A stretch of DNA of 50,000 nt from Chrysomallon squamiferum (taxonomy: Eukaryota; Mollusca; Gastropoda; Neomphalida; Peltospiridae): NCBI GenBank assembly GCA_012295275.1, contig CM022672.1, forward strand, positions 17,979,894-18,029,893, given 5' to 3'. This document shows, piece by piece, positions 11,501 to 23,800 of this stretch (position 1 is the stretch's first letter; every line of letters begins with the position of its first letter). The notes under the pieces were generated by a model. It was not told the origin of the DNA, ran no database searches, and worked only from the letters and a program-made list of their open reading frames with translations. The translations under genes were made by a program, and so were the position numbers.

Positions 11501-14500
11501 TGAGGTTTCCGGAAGGCAGAATGTCTCTGGAGGCTGCATTGCCTTGGTCGGACTCTGTCCACTCCTGGCTAGGCCATCAGCTAGAGCTTCGTGGTATCGA
11601 CTCCATTATTTATACTCGCTATGTCATCACTCTGCTGCAGCAAGATGTCTCAGAACTAGAACATTCTGAAAGAGAAGATTTATGGGAGAGACGAGTTGAA
11701 GCAAAACGAAACCGAGACAAGAAAGAAGGGAAAAAGAAGAGTTCTTCTGTTATCACTGAAGAAGATAAACGGAAAACTGCTGCAGTAGAATGTTTATTAT
11801 CTGTGTCTGATGAAGTAAGTGTTTATTAAAAAACATAATTTAATTAAATGATATGTATTTACTAGCCAAATAATGGAATATGGTGGAGAGGGATAAGAGC
11901 TACTGAAGTATGAATTCTACTTTGAATTTGAATCCCATTTTCTGATTTTGAGCATACTTTTAATAAATTTTACTTTTTCATTGGTGAGTTGACTGGTATG
12001 GTGCAAATATCAAGCCAGGTTAGGTTAAATGGTACTTACAGATGAAACAGGAGTGATGAAGTTGTCTTTTCCAGTTCTCAGTGGTCATACATATTTAATG
12101 CCATCTTTTGTTTTAAAGACACACTCTTCAGTGTGAAAATGGATGTTAAATTTTGGTAGAATATGGTCATCTTACTGAAATAAGAGAAAATATAATAATG
12201 TTTAAAATAAAATTACTGTGACTGGTTTTGTTTCCATGCATAATTATGTTTTTAATTTTTTATAGGAGACAGTTCTTTAAAAAAAAATATATATTGTGTA
12301 TGTGATTAAATTTGTATTAAACTTTTTTTTTTAATGAATATATTTTATTTATTTAAAAAGGTAACTGTAATTCCTATTTTGCACAGCTGTGTTTTAATGT
12401 AAACTGTAAACATTAATTAATTGTTGTTTTACACCTGGTTTCATTAAACATTCAGCAGTGTGGAATATTTTATCCTAATCTAGATAACACTTTTTTAATA
12501 AAAAAAATTATTTTGTGATGTCAGTAATTATAAACGTGCACATTTCATTCCTTCACCAGTCTTCATTTTATTATTTATTTTTTCATGCACAGCCAATTAA
12601 TGACAACATTATTTTTCTTTAAAATGTTTTGCTGTCATTTATTGTTATTATTATAATTGTTTTATTATGTCATACATTATACTGATGGATATTATCATCA
12701 TTATGTGGTGATGTTTGTCTCATTTAATGTCAAACACTTTGTTGAGTAGTAGTTGAGGTTAGTAGTATTCATTATTATATCAACCTTTACCATTTAGAAA
12801 AATAACTTGTTTTGCAGCATAAAGTTGTTGACAGAAGAAACAAAAAAATTTAGAATTGTAATTTTCTTTTTTTCTCTTTCTTAAAATGTTTTAATGTTTT
12901 TAATTATTTTATGCTTTGCACAAAGTTCATTTGGTGCAAATAATAATAGTGAAGGTTATATATATTATATAAAAAAAAGAAATTAAATAAATAAATAAAT
13001 AAACAAAGAAAAAAGAAAGAAAAATGAAACAGACTTTCATGAATAATGACATATACATCAAAAGAATACAATTGTTTAAGACTATCTGCAGCCTGTAATA
13101 TATAATGAAAGAAAAAATTGGATTTGGTTTGTCTGATGATCAATGTAATATGATATACAATTAAGTACATATATTTAACTTTAACATTTTATTGAAATAT
13201 TCTTAATTTTATAAATATTTATTAATATTAAGACTTACTGCAGTTTGATTTGTTTTTTTGTTTTGCAGGAAACTGACATAGAAAATCTGGTTGATGAGTT
13301 GTGTGCTCGACTCAAAGAAACCAGTTGTGAAAGAGGTTGGTATGGAAGAATGATAATTTAGATGCATATTTTATGCTTGCAAATGATCTTATATCTGATA
13401 ATAGATGCTATATCTTACCCCAAAGAAATTAATTTACTTCATTGTGCATAGTTAACTAGTTATATAAATTAAATTTTAAATGAACAACAAAAATAATTTT
13501 AATCATCCCAACAATTTTGGATACTTTTCTTTTCTGAAATGAATTTTTTAAATTCCACTATTTTGTTAACTTAATTACTTAAATTGTGAAATACTGATGA
13601 ATAATGTTCTTCACAGTTTTCACAACTACAACAAACACAGAAATGTTCAGAGGCCAAAACAATGAGAGGCAACATTTGATGTACACAGAAGTATTCTGAT
13701 GTGTGCACATTGTTGATGAATGTATAGATTGATCCTTGTCTTTGATTCAGATTATATAATTTATGATATGATCAGTTATATTTACTTTTGTTATTTAGAA
13801 TATTTTGCTCCCTTATCTATCAACATTAATGACACAGCTGATGACACGACAGAGATAAAAACTGCAGAGTCACAGGATCCAGCAGAAAGGTAAGATTATA
13901 TTATAATATACCCAGCATTTTGATCAGTCCTTTGGGAAATATTTGTTTACCAAAGTTAACACATGGATTCTTAACTGTTGTAATGGTAATAGATTCTTAC
14001 CAAAAAACAAAACAAAAAACATTGAAATGTTCATTTATAACATTGTTAAACTTTTTGTTTCTGCAAATTACTAACAGTCTTGCTAATTTTTTTTTTTTTT
14101 TTTGTTTTTGGTGTATATATTTGGACTTAATTACATGGTATTATTAAATACAGATGTAGCCAGAGACAGGATGTTCAGTCCTACAATCAGTGCCTCTCAA
14201 CTGGCTTATCAAAGGCCTTCATGTACTTTCCTGATTGTAGAAATATACTTTGCTCTTGTATACCTTGGTTTTCTGAGCTATCTCTTATATCCAAAATTTA
14301 TTTTTTTAAAGTTCCAATACTATTATGCATTTTCCATTTAAAATATTTTCATAGGCAGTTTATATGCTATTTTCATGCATGTCGTTTTTTTCAAATTTTT
14401 TAAGGTATTATGCTGCATTTCCTGCTCTACCTGGTGAAAGTTCCCCACAGACCATGTCACCTTCTTTGGATGAAGACAATGTCTGGCGGAGAAATCCTTT

Positions 14501-17500
14501 TACTGGAATCCTTGCTGGGGATACTTACGAGAGTAAAGATAAAAATCATAAGGATAATATTAAAAAGTCTACACTAGTACCAGAAAAACTGCCACAAAAC
14601 AACAAATTGATTCCCCACACAAAACTGCGGGATGAAAAAGAAAATCATCATCCACAGCCAAAAGTTAGACATCAAAGAAAAGCCTCACCAGGTGGCAGTA
14701 AGCTGAAGCAGATTGCAAAGAAAGGAAATAATAATGGAAAAAATCGAAAAGGTTCTCGCTTCTTGAGTTGGCCATTGCCAACTCAGCATGCCAGTAAGGC
14801 AAATGAATCACCTTCAAATGGTGAAAACAAATTAGGACCAGTTGATCCTAAGGAAGAGGAGTATTGTAACTTAGTGGAGAACATGCTGAAAAATTTGCTG
14901 CTTGGAGAAAAGGAGAAACATGGATACTCTAGAATGGAAAAATACTTTCCTCAGATAAACTGTAACTACAGTTCAATTCCTGAATGGTATGAAGAAGATA
15001 TTTACAATAGTGAATTTCTCGAAAATGATGACTGGTACACAAAACCTCTGGAAAGCATATTTGCGACACCTATATCGAAAGCACAGCGTTTATACAAACG
15101 TCATAGTTATCCATCAGCTGTATTTTCTTGCAGTGATAGATTAAATTGGGAGGACTTGTTCAAACACCCCATCTTGTATCTTGAAAAGCCTCAAGAAGTT
15201 GATTGTGGTATTGACCAAGAAGACAAAACAGAAGACAAAAATAAAAGTAATGAAGTCATTAAACCTGTTGTAGAGTGTCCAGTAATGCTTCCAGTTTCTA
15301 ATGTTGAAGTTTGCCAAACTGAACAAATTAATAAAAGCAGGTCTCAAATGGAAGTTATGCAGAGATTTCCTCTTCATGTCAGCTCTGATGTTACAAATAC
15401 AGTCCAAAGTCTGTCAACTCTGTGTGTCCATTCCGATACAACAAATAATGTCCCAAATACACAGTCATTTAGTACCCACCCTAAAGATGGAACAGAAAAA
15501 CAATGTAGTGAAATGGAAACACAGATAGAAAATGACTGTATAATGTCTTGTGGACTTTTACTTTTGGAGGACTCGGAAGAAAATAAGAATGATGACATTG
15601 AAGAGTTGCTGAAATCAGTAGAAAATCAATGGGATGCATTTGCAGTTTCTAATGATGCCAGAAGCACTGTTTCAGAGTTAGATAAAGGCTGTTTCAGTGA
15701 TACTGCTAATGCCTCACCATGTATTACAGACGTCAGTCAAAAGGTAAGCCCATTTCCTGACATGTTGCTGCTCTTGAATTATGTTGAAGATGGTAGGTCT
15801 GAATCAGGAATTCATACCATTGGATATGAAGAAAATAATAAATTTGCTTCCCTCGTTGACATGCAAAATGTGTTTGGCAAAGATAAGACAGATTTTGAAT
15901 ATAATATTCCATCAGTGAGAGATTTACAGAAAGACTGTCTTTCTAACAATGAGCCCAGTTGCAGTTTCAGTGAAAGCTTAGGTTCAACTGTAACAATGAA
16001 TACCCCTGGTATTTACCAAGAAGCAGATACCCAGCTTGATTGTATGGCATCAAAACTAAGAAAAGAGACATTTCCTTTCAATGTTCACACTTGCAGTTTG
16101 AGTGAAGATACTGATTCAAGTGGGGAATCTTTTATAGATATTAAAAGTATCTTGGAAATCAATTCTTCTCATGCCAGTACTGTTTCCTTTAATCTTGAAA
16201 GTGATGATGAAGATGTGTTTGTTGAAAGCAAAAGTCATGACAGGAGAGTACTTTCATCGAAGGCTATTAACATTAATAGAAGAGGAGATTATGATGAAGA
16301 AAGTGCCTGCTTTCCAACAGATCTACTAAATTCATTTGGTTCTGTTGGTGAATGCTCAGGAAATTCTGATTGTTTGCTGTTTGGACTACCTCAGCTTGTT
16401 GATACCAGTTATTTGTTAGATTTGTTTGGACTAGGTGAAGCCTGCCCTAGAGTGACCAGGTCTCCTGCATTTTTATTTCATCTAAGCCCTAGAAATGAAG
16501 GTGGATCATCTTGCTGGCCCAATAGAGTTTTTCTAGATGAGTTTGAATGCTCACTAAGCTTTGAAGAATTTTGCAAGTCTTCACCAAGAAAGTTTTGGGA
16601 TGATATGTTGAAGAATGAAGCCTCAAATGTGGAGTCATTGAAACCTCAACAGAATAAGCCACTGTATCATTTGTGGGATGTCAACAGTAACAAGAAAGTT
16701 ACCCAGTTTTCAGATAACAACATTTGGAACAGCATCCTTAGTTTGTTTTCTCTTACTCCAGAATACACAATTGGAGATGATGCCTTTACCACTCAGAGTC
16801 CAGAAATGGCAGATATTCCAAATCTGGAAGATTCAGCCTTGGATCTGCAATTTTTAGAAGAACTAAATGAAAACAGATGCTGCCAGTATGACAGAGAATT
16901 ATTTGAAGGGAATATGCAGAAATGTTGGCATAATTCATGGACCTATGAATCAATTGACTCCTCTTTCAGAAACAGTTATGGCTTTGCTCCTTCAAAAAAC
17001 TCTGCTTTCATGGGTGTTGTTCCAAGAACATTTCATCATGTTCAGAGTGCACCAAATTTAACATACAGGAGACTCCTGAGTCCATTTTTAAGTACTGATA
17101 ATTACGAAAAAGCATGTACACCTCCAAATTCTCCAACTGAACACTTATATTTTTCTTCAAAAACACATTTTCGACCTATTCAGACACCAGTTGGCACTCC
17201 AGATGCTGAATACAAACCAAACGATTTGTTTGGTGGTGCTGATGTCAACACAGATTCTCCATACCAGCAGTTTCGAGATGTTACAGATGAACAAGAATTG
17301 AAGTTTAGGCCCAAATTCAAGATTCTGAAGTACCTTGACAAATATATTCAAACTGGAAGTAGTTTGGATGAGAGCAACATGCCCAGTCTGGAGAAAGCCC
17401 CAGTTGATTATGATAAAAAAGAAGTTAAGATTTTGTCTGAAGCAGATCTGCCTGATAAGTCTTGGGGACTAGCTGATAAAGAAAATGAAACGGGATCTAT

Positions 17501-20500
17501 TTCTGATTATGCTAAGGAAACTAATTCAGATAACAACCAAAAAGATGAAATGCTATTGTCTGTCCCACCAGGGTTCGAAAAAATGTCATCGTATGAAAGT
17601 TCTTTAGCTGAAGATAAAGAGAAAAGTAAAACAGATTCTAGTAGCTTGACAGGAAGTAATGGTATTGACAGATCAGGAGTCTGTCATTCATCTAACTGGA
17701 TTGAAGATCTAACAGATTCATCTGAAAGTTTTGAAAATTTGGAATCAGAAAATTCAGAAACTGTTAGTGTTACAGAAACAGAGGACAGTGATTCAGTAAC
17801 TGAGAAAAATGGTAAAGGAAACCAAAATCTCTCTATTTGGAACTACACTCAGCAATCTGAGGGTGAAAACTTTTGGTTGCCAGTAGAACCCTGTATAGAT
17901 AAAGCAGAGTCTGCAGACAATAAACTGAAGCCAGATTGTAAGACTGGAAGTATTTGGAACATGCCTTCATCACAGAATGAATCAGCAATACAGTGCATGC
18001 CTTTTGTGACCTGGGCAGTGGAGTCTGATTATGATGGTGACATCAAATCAATCTGGAGCCCACCAGTATCCTGTGCCAGTCCTGATCACCTTGTATGGGA
18101 GAGTCAGCTGGGACAGGTTAGTGTTACTTCAGTTGATAATCCGTCAGTTTGGGCAATAAAAGAAAACAGTGACAAGAACACTACTCTCGAAACGTCATCG
18201 TTAAAAAACATTTGGGATTCAGATCAGAAAACACCCGAGTCTGTTAAATGCCCTCAGGATGAAGATTCATATGATCCTTTTTCAGGAAATGACAAATCTG
18301 GCCACATTTGGAGTACTGGATATGATAAACTATGTGAAAATAATGAACAAAACATGTTCTTCTTAACTCCAAACAAAGAAGAAATAAGTCCCAACAGACA
18401 TTGTTATCAAAGTGATACTATGTCAAGCAATATGTACTATACAGAGGGAGAAGGAATGAACCCCTCAGAACGACAAGATTTCTGTGATGATACTGAAACA
18501 GAGAACATTAGACAATGTTCTGATGATCTCTACAATTATTACCTGCAAAACTATCCTGAAATGGAATCCTGTGTACTTAGTTCAGACCTGGAGGAAAGTT
18601 CAGAACCTAAGGTAAGGAATAAATTCCATAATTTGTTGTTTATCAATTAAAATTTATTATTTTATTTTTTTATTTCTTGCCAGTAGTCTGTAAGTAAGTT
18701 GAGCAGCAAAATTACACTAAACGATATATAAGTTCAAAAAAACCCATTTGATTCCAAATTAAATATAAAAACACCACCTTAATTAAGTTTGCTGCTATCC
18801 TGTGTGACTGTAGTGCACTTTGTCAGTGACGTTAACAGAGATATTTTCACATTCAAAAAATGTATTGCATCTCAGCCCCTCTTTGTGCATGCTACTGATG
18901 TTGACAAACAAGACAAACAACAATGGAGCGCTTGAAAATGTTTAACAATTTATAAAAAATGTACACTTTAATTTGGTTATTGTTGGGTTTTTAAAAAAAT
19001 AATGTAGCACATTTACATGATTAAGATTTTTAATTTCAAATTAATTTCTTTTACCTCCAGCCTGTTCATCTTGAAATGGATATATATTAAGTTTTTGTTT
19101 TAGTTTTAAAAATAAGCCTGTAATTTAATTGGCTTTAACAGTTACTTAGTTTAATTTGATCTACCTTTTTTATTAATTGTTTATTTATATTTCAGGATTA
19201 TGATTTTGGTAGTTTAGTGCCTATACCTCAACAAGCTGTTTTCTCCTCTGACCTGGAAAAACAGTGGTTGGACAACAAATCTCAATCTGTGATAGATAAT
19301 AGAAGACGATCTCACAAAAATAAAATTGTCAAAGGTGAGTAATAATATAAATAAATATTTTCTAATAATACATTTGATTTCTAATTTTACTCTTGTTATG
19401 AGTACACCTTGTTGATTTTTTAATAAACATTTTTAAATATTCTTTTTGTACTAAATGGTTTACACTAACATTCATTATAAATTATATTTAATACTCAAAC
19501 AAATCAAAGAAAAGAATCATCACAATTAATATACTAGTTTAAGAAAGAAGAAAGTCTTGTATTGCTTTGTGTTTTAATATTGTCCTGCCCTGTACTTTCA
19601 GGTGGAAATAGAAAACCATGCAGCTTCTTCTTGGATGGAAACTGCCGTCGATCAGACTGCAAATTTTCTCATGATATCTCTAACATCACATGTCGATTCT
19701 GGGAGGTTGGGCAGTGTTTTAAAGGAACTCTTTGTCCTTTTCTCCATGGTTACCCAAGGTATATTCATTTCTTTTGAGATTTTAGTTTTAATTTAAAATA
19801 TTTTCTAAATTAAGAACATCACACAGTGACACTTTCATAGTCCATTAAATCAGAGATGTATTTTTAAAACTAAAACTTAATAATATTTTCTGTAAAACTG
19901 TTGAATCAAACAAAGCATATCTTTTATTTCTGAAGATAATGTTTCATATACGTAATATATATGATGTTCTTAAGGTATGCTGGTTATATATTTAGCAGAT
20001 AATTATAGGCTTTAAATAAAAGAAAATTGAAAAATGTTTAAACAAAAATTTAAAAGAGGAAGAAAAATGCAAAGTTTTATATAATTTAGTTGTGTTATTC
20101 TACAGAGATTATAAGTATTTTTGTTCTAAATTTTTATTTGGAACCAGTGATGTTTCTTCCTCTTCTCCGGAAATACAAACAGAATTAACAAAAGAAGATT
20201 TCCCAGAACTCGAACACAGCACAAGAAGTTTGGTTTGTATTTGCTGATAATGGGAGTATTTAAATTATATCGCAGATTGCAAAGAAATATTTGATAGACT
20301 TTCAAATTATTGTTGCAAATACTTTTTACATACTAGTGTAAATGACTTTAATAACATTCTGAGAATTATTATACAGTTCCATGCTACACTTTTGGTAATT
20401 TTATTTCTTTATTCTTCTGAATTAAAGAATAATGTTGAGAAAAATTGTTTTCCATCTCAGTTTTAATCAACTTTGTGATTTGTCTGTCTCGTATAAATGT

Positions 20501-20810
20501 TATGATATGAATAATAAATATATTGTTAACAGGACATATATGGAGGGGCAAACTTCTTTTTTTAATACACATTAGCCTCTAGATTATTATTTTCTAGAAA
20601 ATTTAGTAAAATTATTTATAAAACTTGCAAACTTTTAGGATCACATTTACATTAATAATTCAAACCTTACAGGTGAAACCAGTAATTCGCCAAAAGATTG
20701 TGCGCAAAAACAATGTTCGAAAGGATCTTCTGAAAAAAGAAGCAGCTGTTAGAAAAGAGCATTCTTCACTGAAGCGTGACGTCACTCCAGCCTTGGGATC
20801 TGTTCACTGA
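11500..20810 (+). CDS. KIAA0232: KIAA0232-like (DUF4603) protein with C-terminal tandem CCCH zinc fingers, 8 coding exons
   Basis: CDS exons: 11500-11814, 13269-13335, 13799-13889, 14405-18611, 19196-19334, 19602-19758, 20106-20232, 20673-20810. All introns are GT-AG and phases agree, giving 1,746 aa. Residues 23-47 (WLGHQLELRGIDSIIYTRYV...), the SDE-x-D/GIE-x-LV-x-ELC-x-RLK stretch across exons 2-3, and YYAAFPALPG at the start of exon 5 match my memory of vertebrate KIAA0232, a poorly characterised protein. Exon 5 encodes about 1,400 acidic, Ser-rich, probably disordered residues with repeated [IV]W motifs at 1303-1460. Residues 1613-1655 form two CCCH fingers (C-x7-C-x4-C-x3-H and C-x7-C-x5-C-x3-H), usually RNA-binding, followed by an EDFPEL motif and a basic Lys/Arg-rich tail. 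Codons are AT-rich, unlike both neighbouring genes. The start is provisional: an in-frame stop at 11467 excludes earlier starts without another splice, and ATG 11521 is an alternative. Introns 1 and 2 are about 1.45 kb and hold nothing recognisable. Confidence 0.82.
19602..19758 (+). other. Exon encoding both CCCH zinc fingers
   Basis: One 157-base exon codes for both fingers of the preceding gene, residues 1607-1659. Ligands are Cys1613, Cys1621, Cys1626, His1630 and Cys1637, Cys1645, Cys1651, His1655. The six-residue linker between His1630 and Cys1637 and the text CRRSDCKFSHD resemble the paired CCCH module of CCCH-SMR proteins as I remember them. Acceptor TTTCAG and donor AG|GTATAT flank it. 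Confidence 0.9.
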
Positions 20811-23800
20811 AGATGGAGTTAGTTCCGGAGTTGAGTTTCCACTTGTTGTAAAATATGGTTGAATCCAGATCTATAACAGTTTGTGAGATTAACTTTTATC
20901 TTCTAACTAGTTCTGCAAATTGATTTATGGTGTGGTTTGTTTGACATGAAGCTTATTTATTTTCTCATTGTCCATCGTATATTTGTGTGACATGACAGTT
21001 AAAAAGGTGAAACTGAAGTTTAGCTGTGTGCTGGAACGTAATGGGTTTTTACTGATGCCTGCCAAAAAAGGGTTCATAAATGTTTCATCAGTAGCAAAAT
21101 TATTTAGTTTCAATTACCAGTGTTTTAGTGTTCTGCCACCAATATTCAGTCCATGCTCTATTGCTGCGTAGCTTTCAGATTTTTTAGTCATTTTTTTTTT
21201 TAACACCTTTCATATAGATGTTTTAAAAGTTTTATCTCACAGATGTACTACAGTTGTTCTCAGGAAATGTGCTGGTACTGTATCAGCTCTGCCTGTGTCT
21301 TGTGTAAATGTTACCTTGGCACTGATAGGTGTGAACAGAAATCCAAATACTGATAAACACCCATTTGGAATACCAATTCAGGGTGTGAAAAGAACTCAGA
21401 ATATTTCTTTTTTTATCTATAATGCTTGTAGATTTTGTTCAGCACATCGATTGAATAAGTTTCATTTAATACACTGGCATTTAGTTAGAGTAATATTTAT
21501 TTAGTTTAAAAGATGTTTGTATATCATGATGTTGATTTTTTTCTTTTAGCTCTTTTTTTTAATTTTTTTTAAAGTCCTGACATTATTTGCTGTTACATTA
21601 ATCTTGTGTGGTAACAGAATGACAAACTAAAAATTGTCCCTATCCTTCCAAAAAAAAAAAATTAAAATAAAAAGTGAAAAAAAAAGAATATAATAAAATG
21701 AACAAAAATAAAAGAAATATAGGGGGAAATATAATAATTTAACTGTTTCAGAAAGAAAGAAGGGTTAATGTTCATATTTTTGGTAAATATTAGCTCTGGT
21801 GCCATTGGTTTATGTAATTTCCAGTTGTTATGTTATATACATCAAAGGCAGACTATTTACACATAATGTAATGTTTTTTCAATGTAAAAAGAAAGCAATA
21901 ACTTTTTTGAATACAAGTGTCCATCTGTTATATTTAAGTTACTAATGAGCATTGACAGGATCGATTTGAAAATTTTGTTATCTTCATATAGTTTTAATTT
22001 GATTATTATTGTTCTAAATTTATTTTATTATCAATATCCTATCCTTCTGCACTTACCCTCACACAACATTTTCATTAATGTTGATTGTATATGTGAAATA
22101 CATTATTGTTGATTTAATATACATTTCACACAATAATCTAACATCAGCATTTTGTTTCATACATGGAATATTGGCTTTTCATAAAGTTAAAAAAAAAACC
22201 CCAAAACAAATAAATAAAATAAAATACTCCTAAATGTAACAAATGCTGAAAAAAACACCAAATAAATCAAAAAAAAAAAAAAAAAAATTAAAATAAATAA
22301 ATAAAATTAAACAAAAGAAGAAGAAAAAAGTAATAAAATAAAATAAATTAAGAAATGCCTTAATTGTTTACCTACATTAACTATGTAGTTAATAGGAAGA
22401 GTAAGTGGGTCTCTTGTTTTTTCAAGTGAAAGAAAAACCAAAAAATACAGGGCCATTAAGAAAAAGCTTAACATTATGAATGTTGAAGAAAGAGAATCGT
22501 TGTATAATAGTTCAGTGAGATTGTGCCAAATTAATATATTTACTTGACAGAAATTAATTTTTTTATACCAGTGTACGTACTAGTGGTTCTGAACATTACT
22601 GTTACATTGATATATTTATTCTGATGTCATGTATACTCATACTCACATTGCTTGACTTTGCACTACTAAACCAGAAACACTGTTAAACATGTATCCAGAT
22701 GGGTTTGTTTAGTTAGGGTTTTTTTTCTCCTGTATAATTTGAAACTAAATATGACCATTGGCAGATTGTCAAATTATATCAGGAATTTGAAGAAAAAAAA
22801 AAAAAATATATATATATAAAACATAATATTCTTTGGTAATAACTGAAGGAGTTATATCAGCAGTCTGTTAAAGTAAAATTATTCAGAATTATGTTAAGAC
22901 AGAAAGTTACTTAATCAGGAATGTGAACAAAGATGTGAGTAGTTAAACACAATATACATCTAAAGCTAAATAAATGAGTGTAAAACTTGAAAATTAACTT
23001 GCATACTGAATGATGTTGATAATATAGAGCAATTTTTAGAAGAAAAAATAATCAAATGATTTGACTTTTTTCTTGGGTTTTTTTTTTTAAATGAAAGGAA
23101 AATGTAAAATGTTGTTGCAAATCACAAGACATTTTAATATGTCAAACTTGTCAACAAATATGGTATAAGGGTATCTGCAAACTCAGGTGGAAAATAAATA
23201 GTAATAATATTTAGTGAATTCTGTTAGGTTTGCTAGTCCCTGTTACATATTGAAATAACTGTATATAGTAGTGTTTTTATTAGTTTTGGTGTGTGTCAGA
23301 GGTATGTTGTAATTAGTTATCCTTTAAGGTGTGTGTTTGTATTTTGTGGGAATATCTGTTGTGCTGCTGTTTATTAGATATGTTAAAGAGTTTACTGAAA
23401 ACACTAATAATAAAAACTAAATATAAAAATATATATCTAAAAAAAAAAAACCAAAAATCGAGAACAACAACAACTGATATAAAGATTAACTATTGTTTAC
23501 CTAAAGATATGATTACATATGTAAACACTCAGACCTTAACAAAGACATTTAGTATCAAAACACATCTATCCAGTATGAAAAGAATAGATCCACATTATTT
23601 TACTGTGCATTAACAAGATAAAGAGATTGTTCTAGTAATTATTTCCTTTTTGTTACTTTGCAATATTTTCATTGTTTAATTATTATTTGAATGAGGGGAT
23701 TATTTGAAGACTGAATACAATTACTATTATTATTATAATTTTTTATAATTATTTTGGAAGTATTTACCCAGTTTGTTCTTTAATTAAAAGATAGAGAAAA

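Noticed and set aside
14364-14404. Upstream extension of the large exon's frame (MLFSCMSFFSNF...)
   Set aside because: This is the pyrimidine-rich end of an intron; the TTTTTTAAG acceptor at 14404 and the phase match with exon 4 show the exon starts at 14405.
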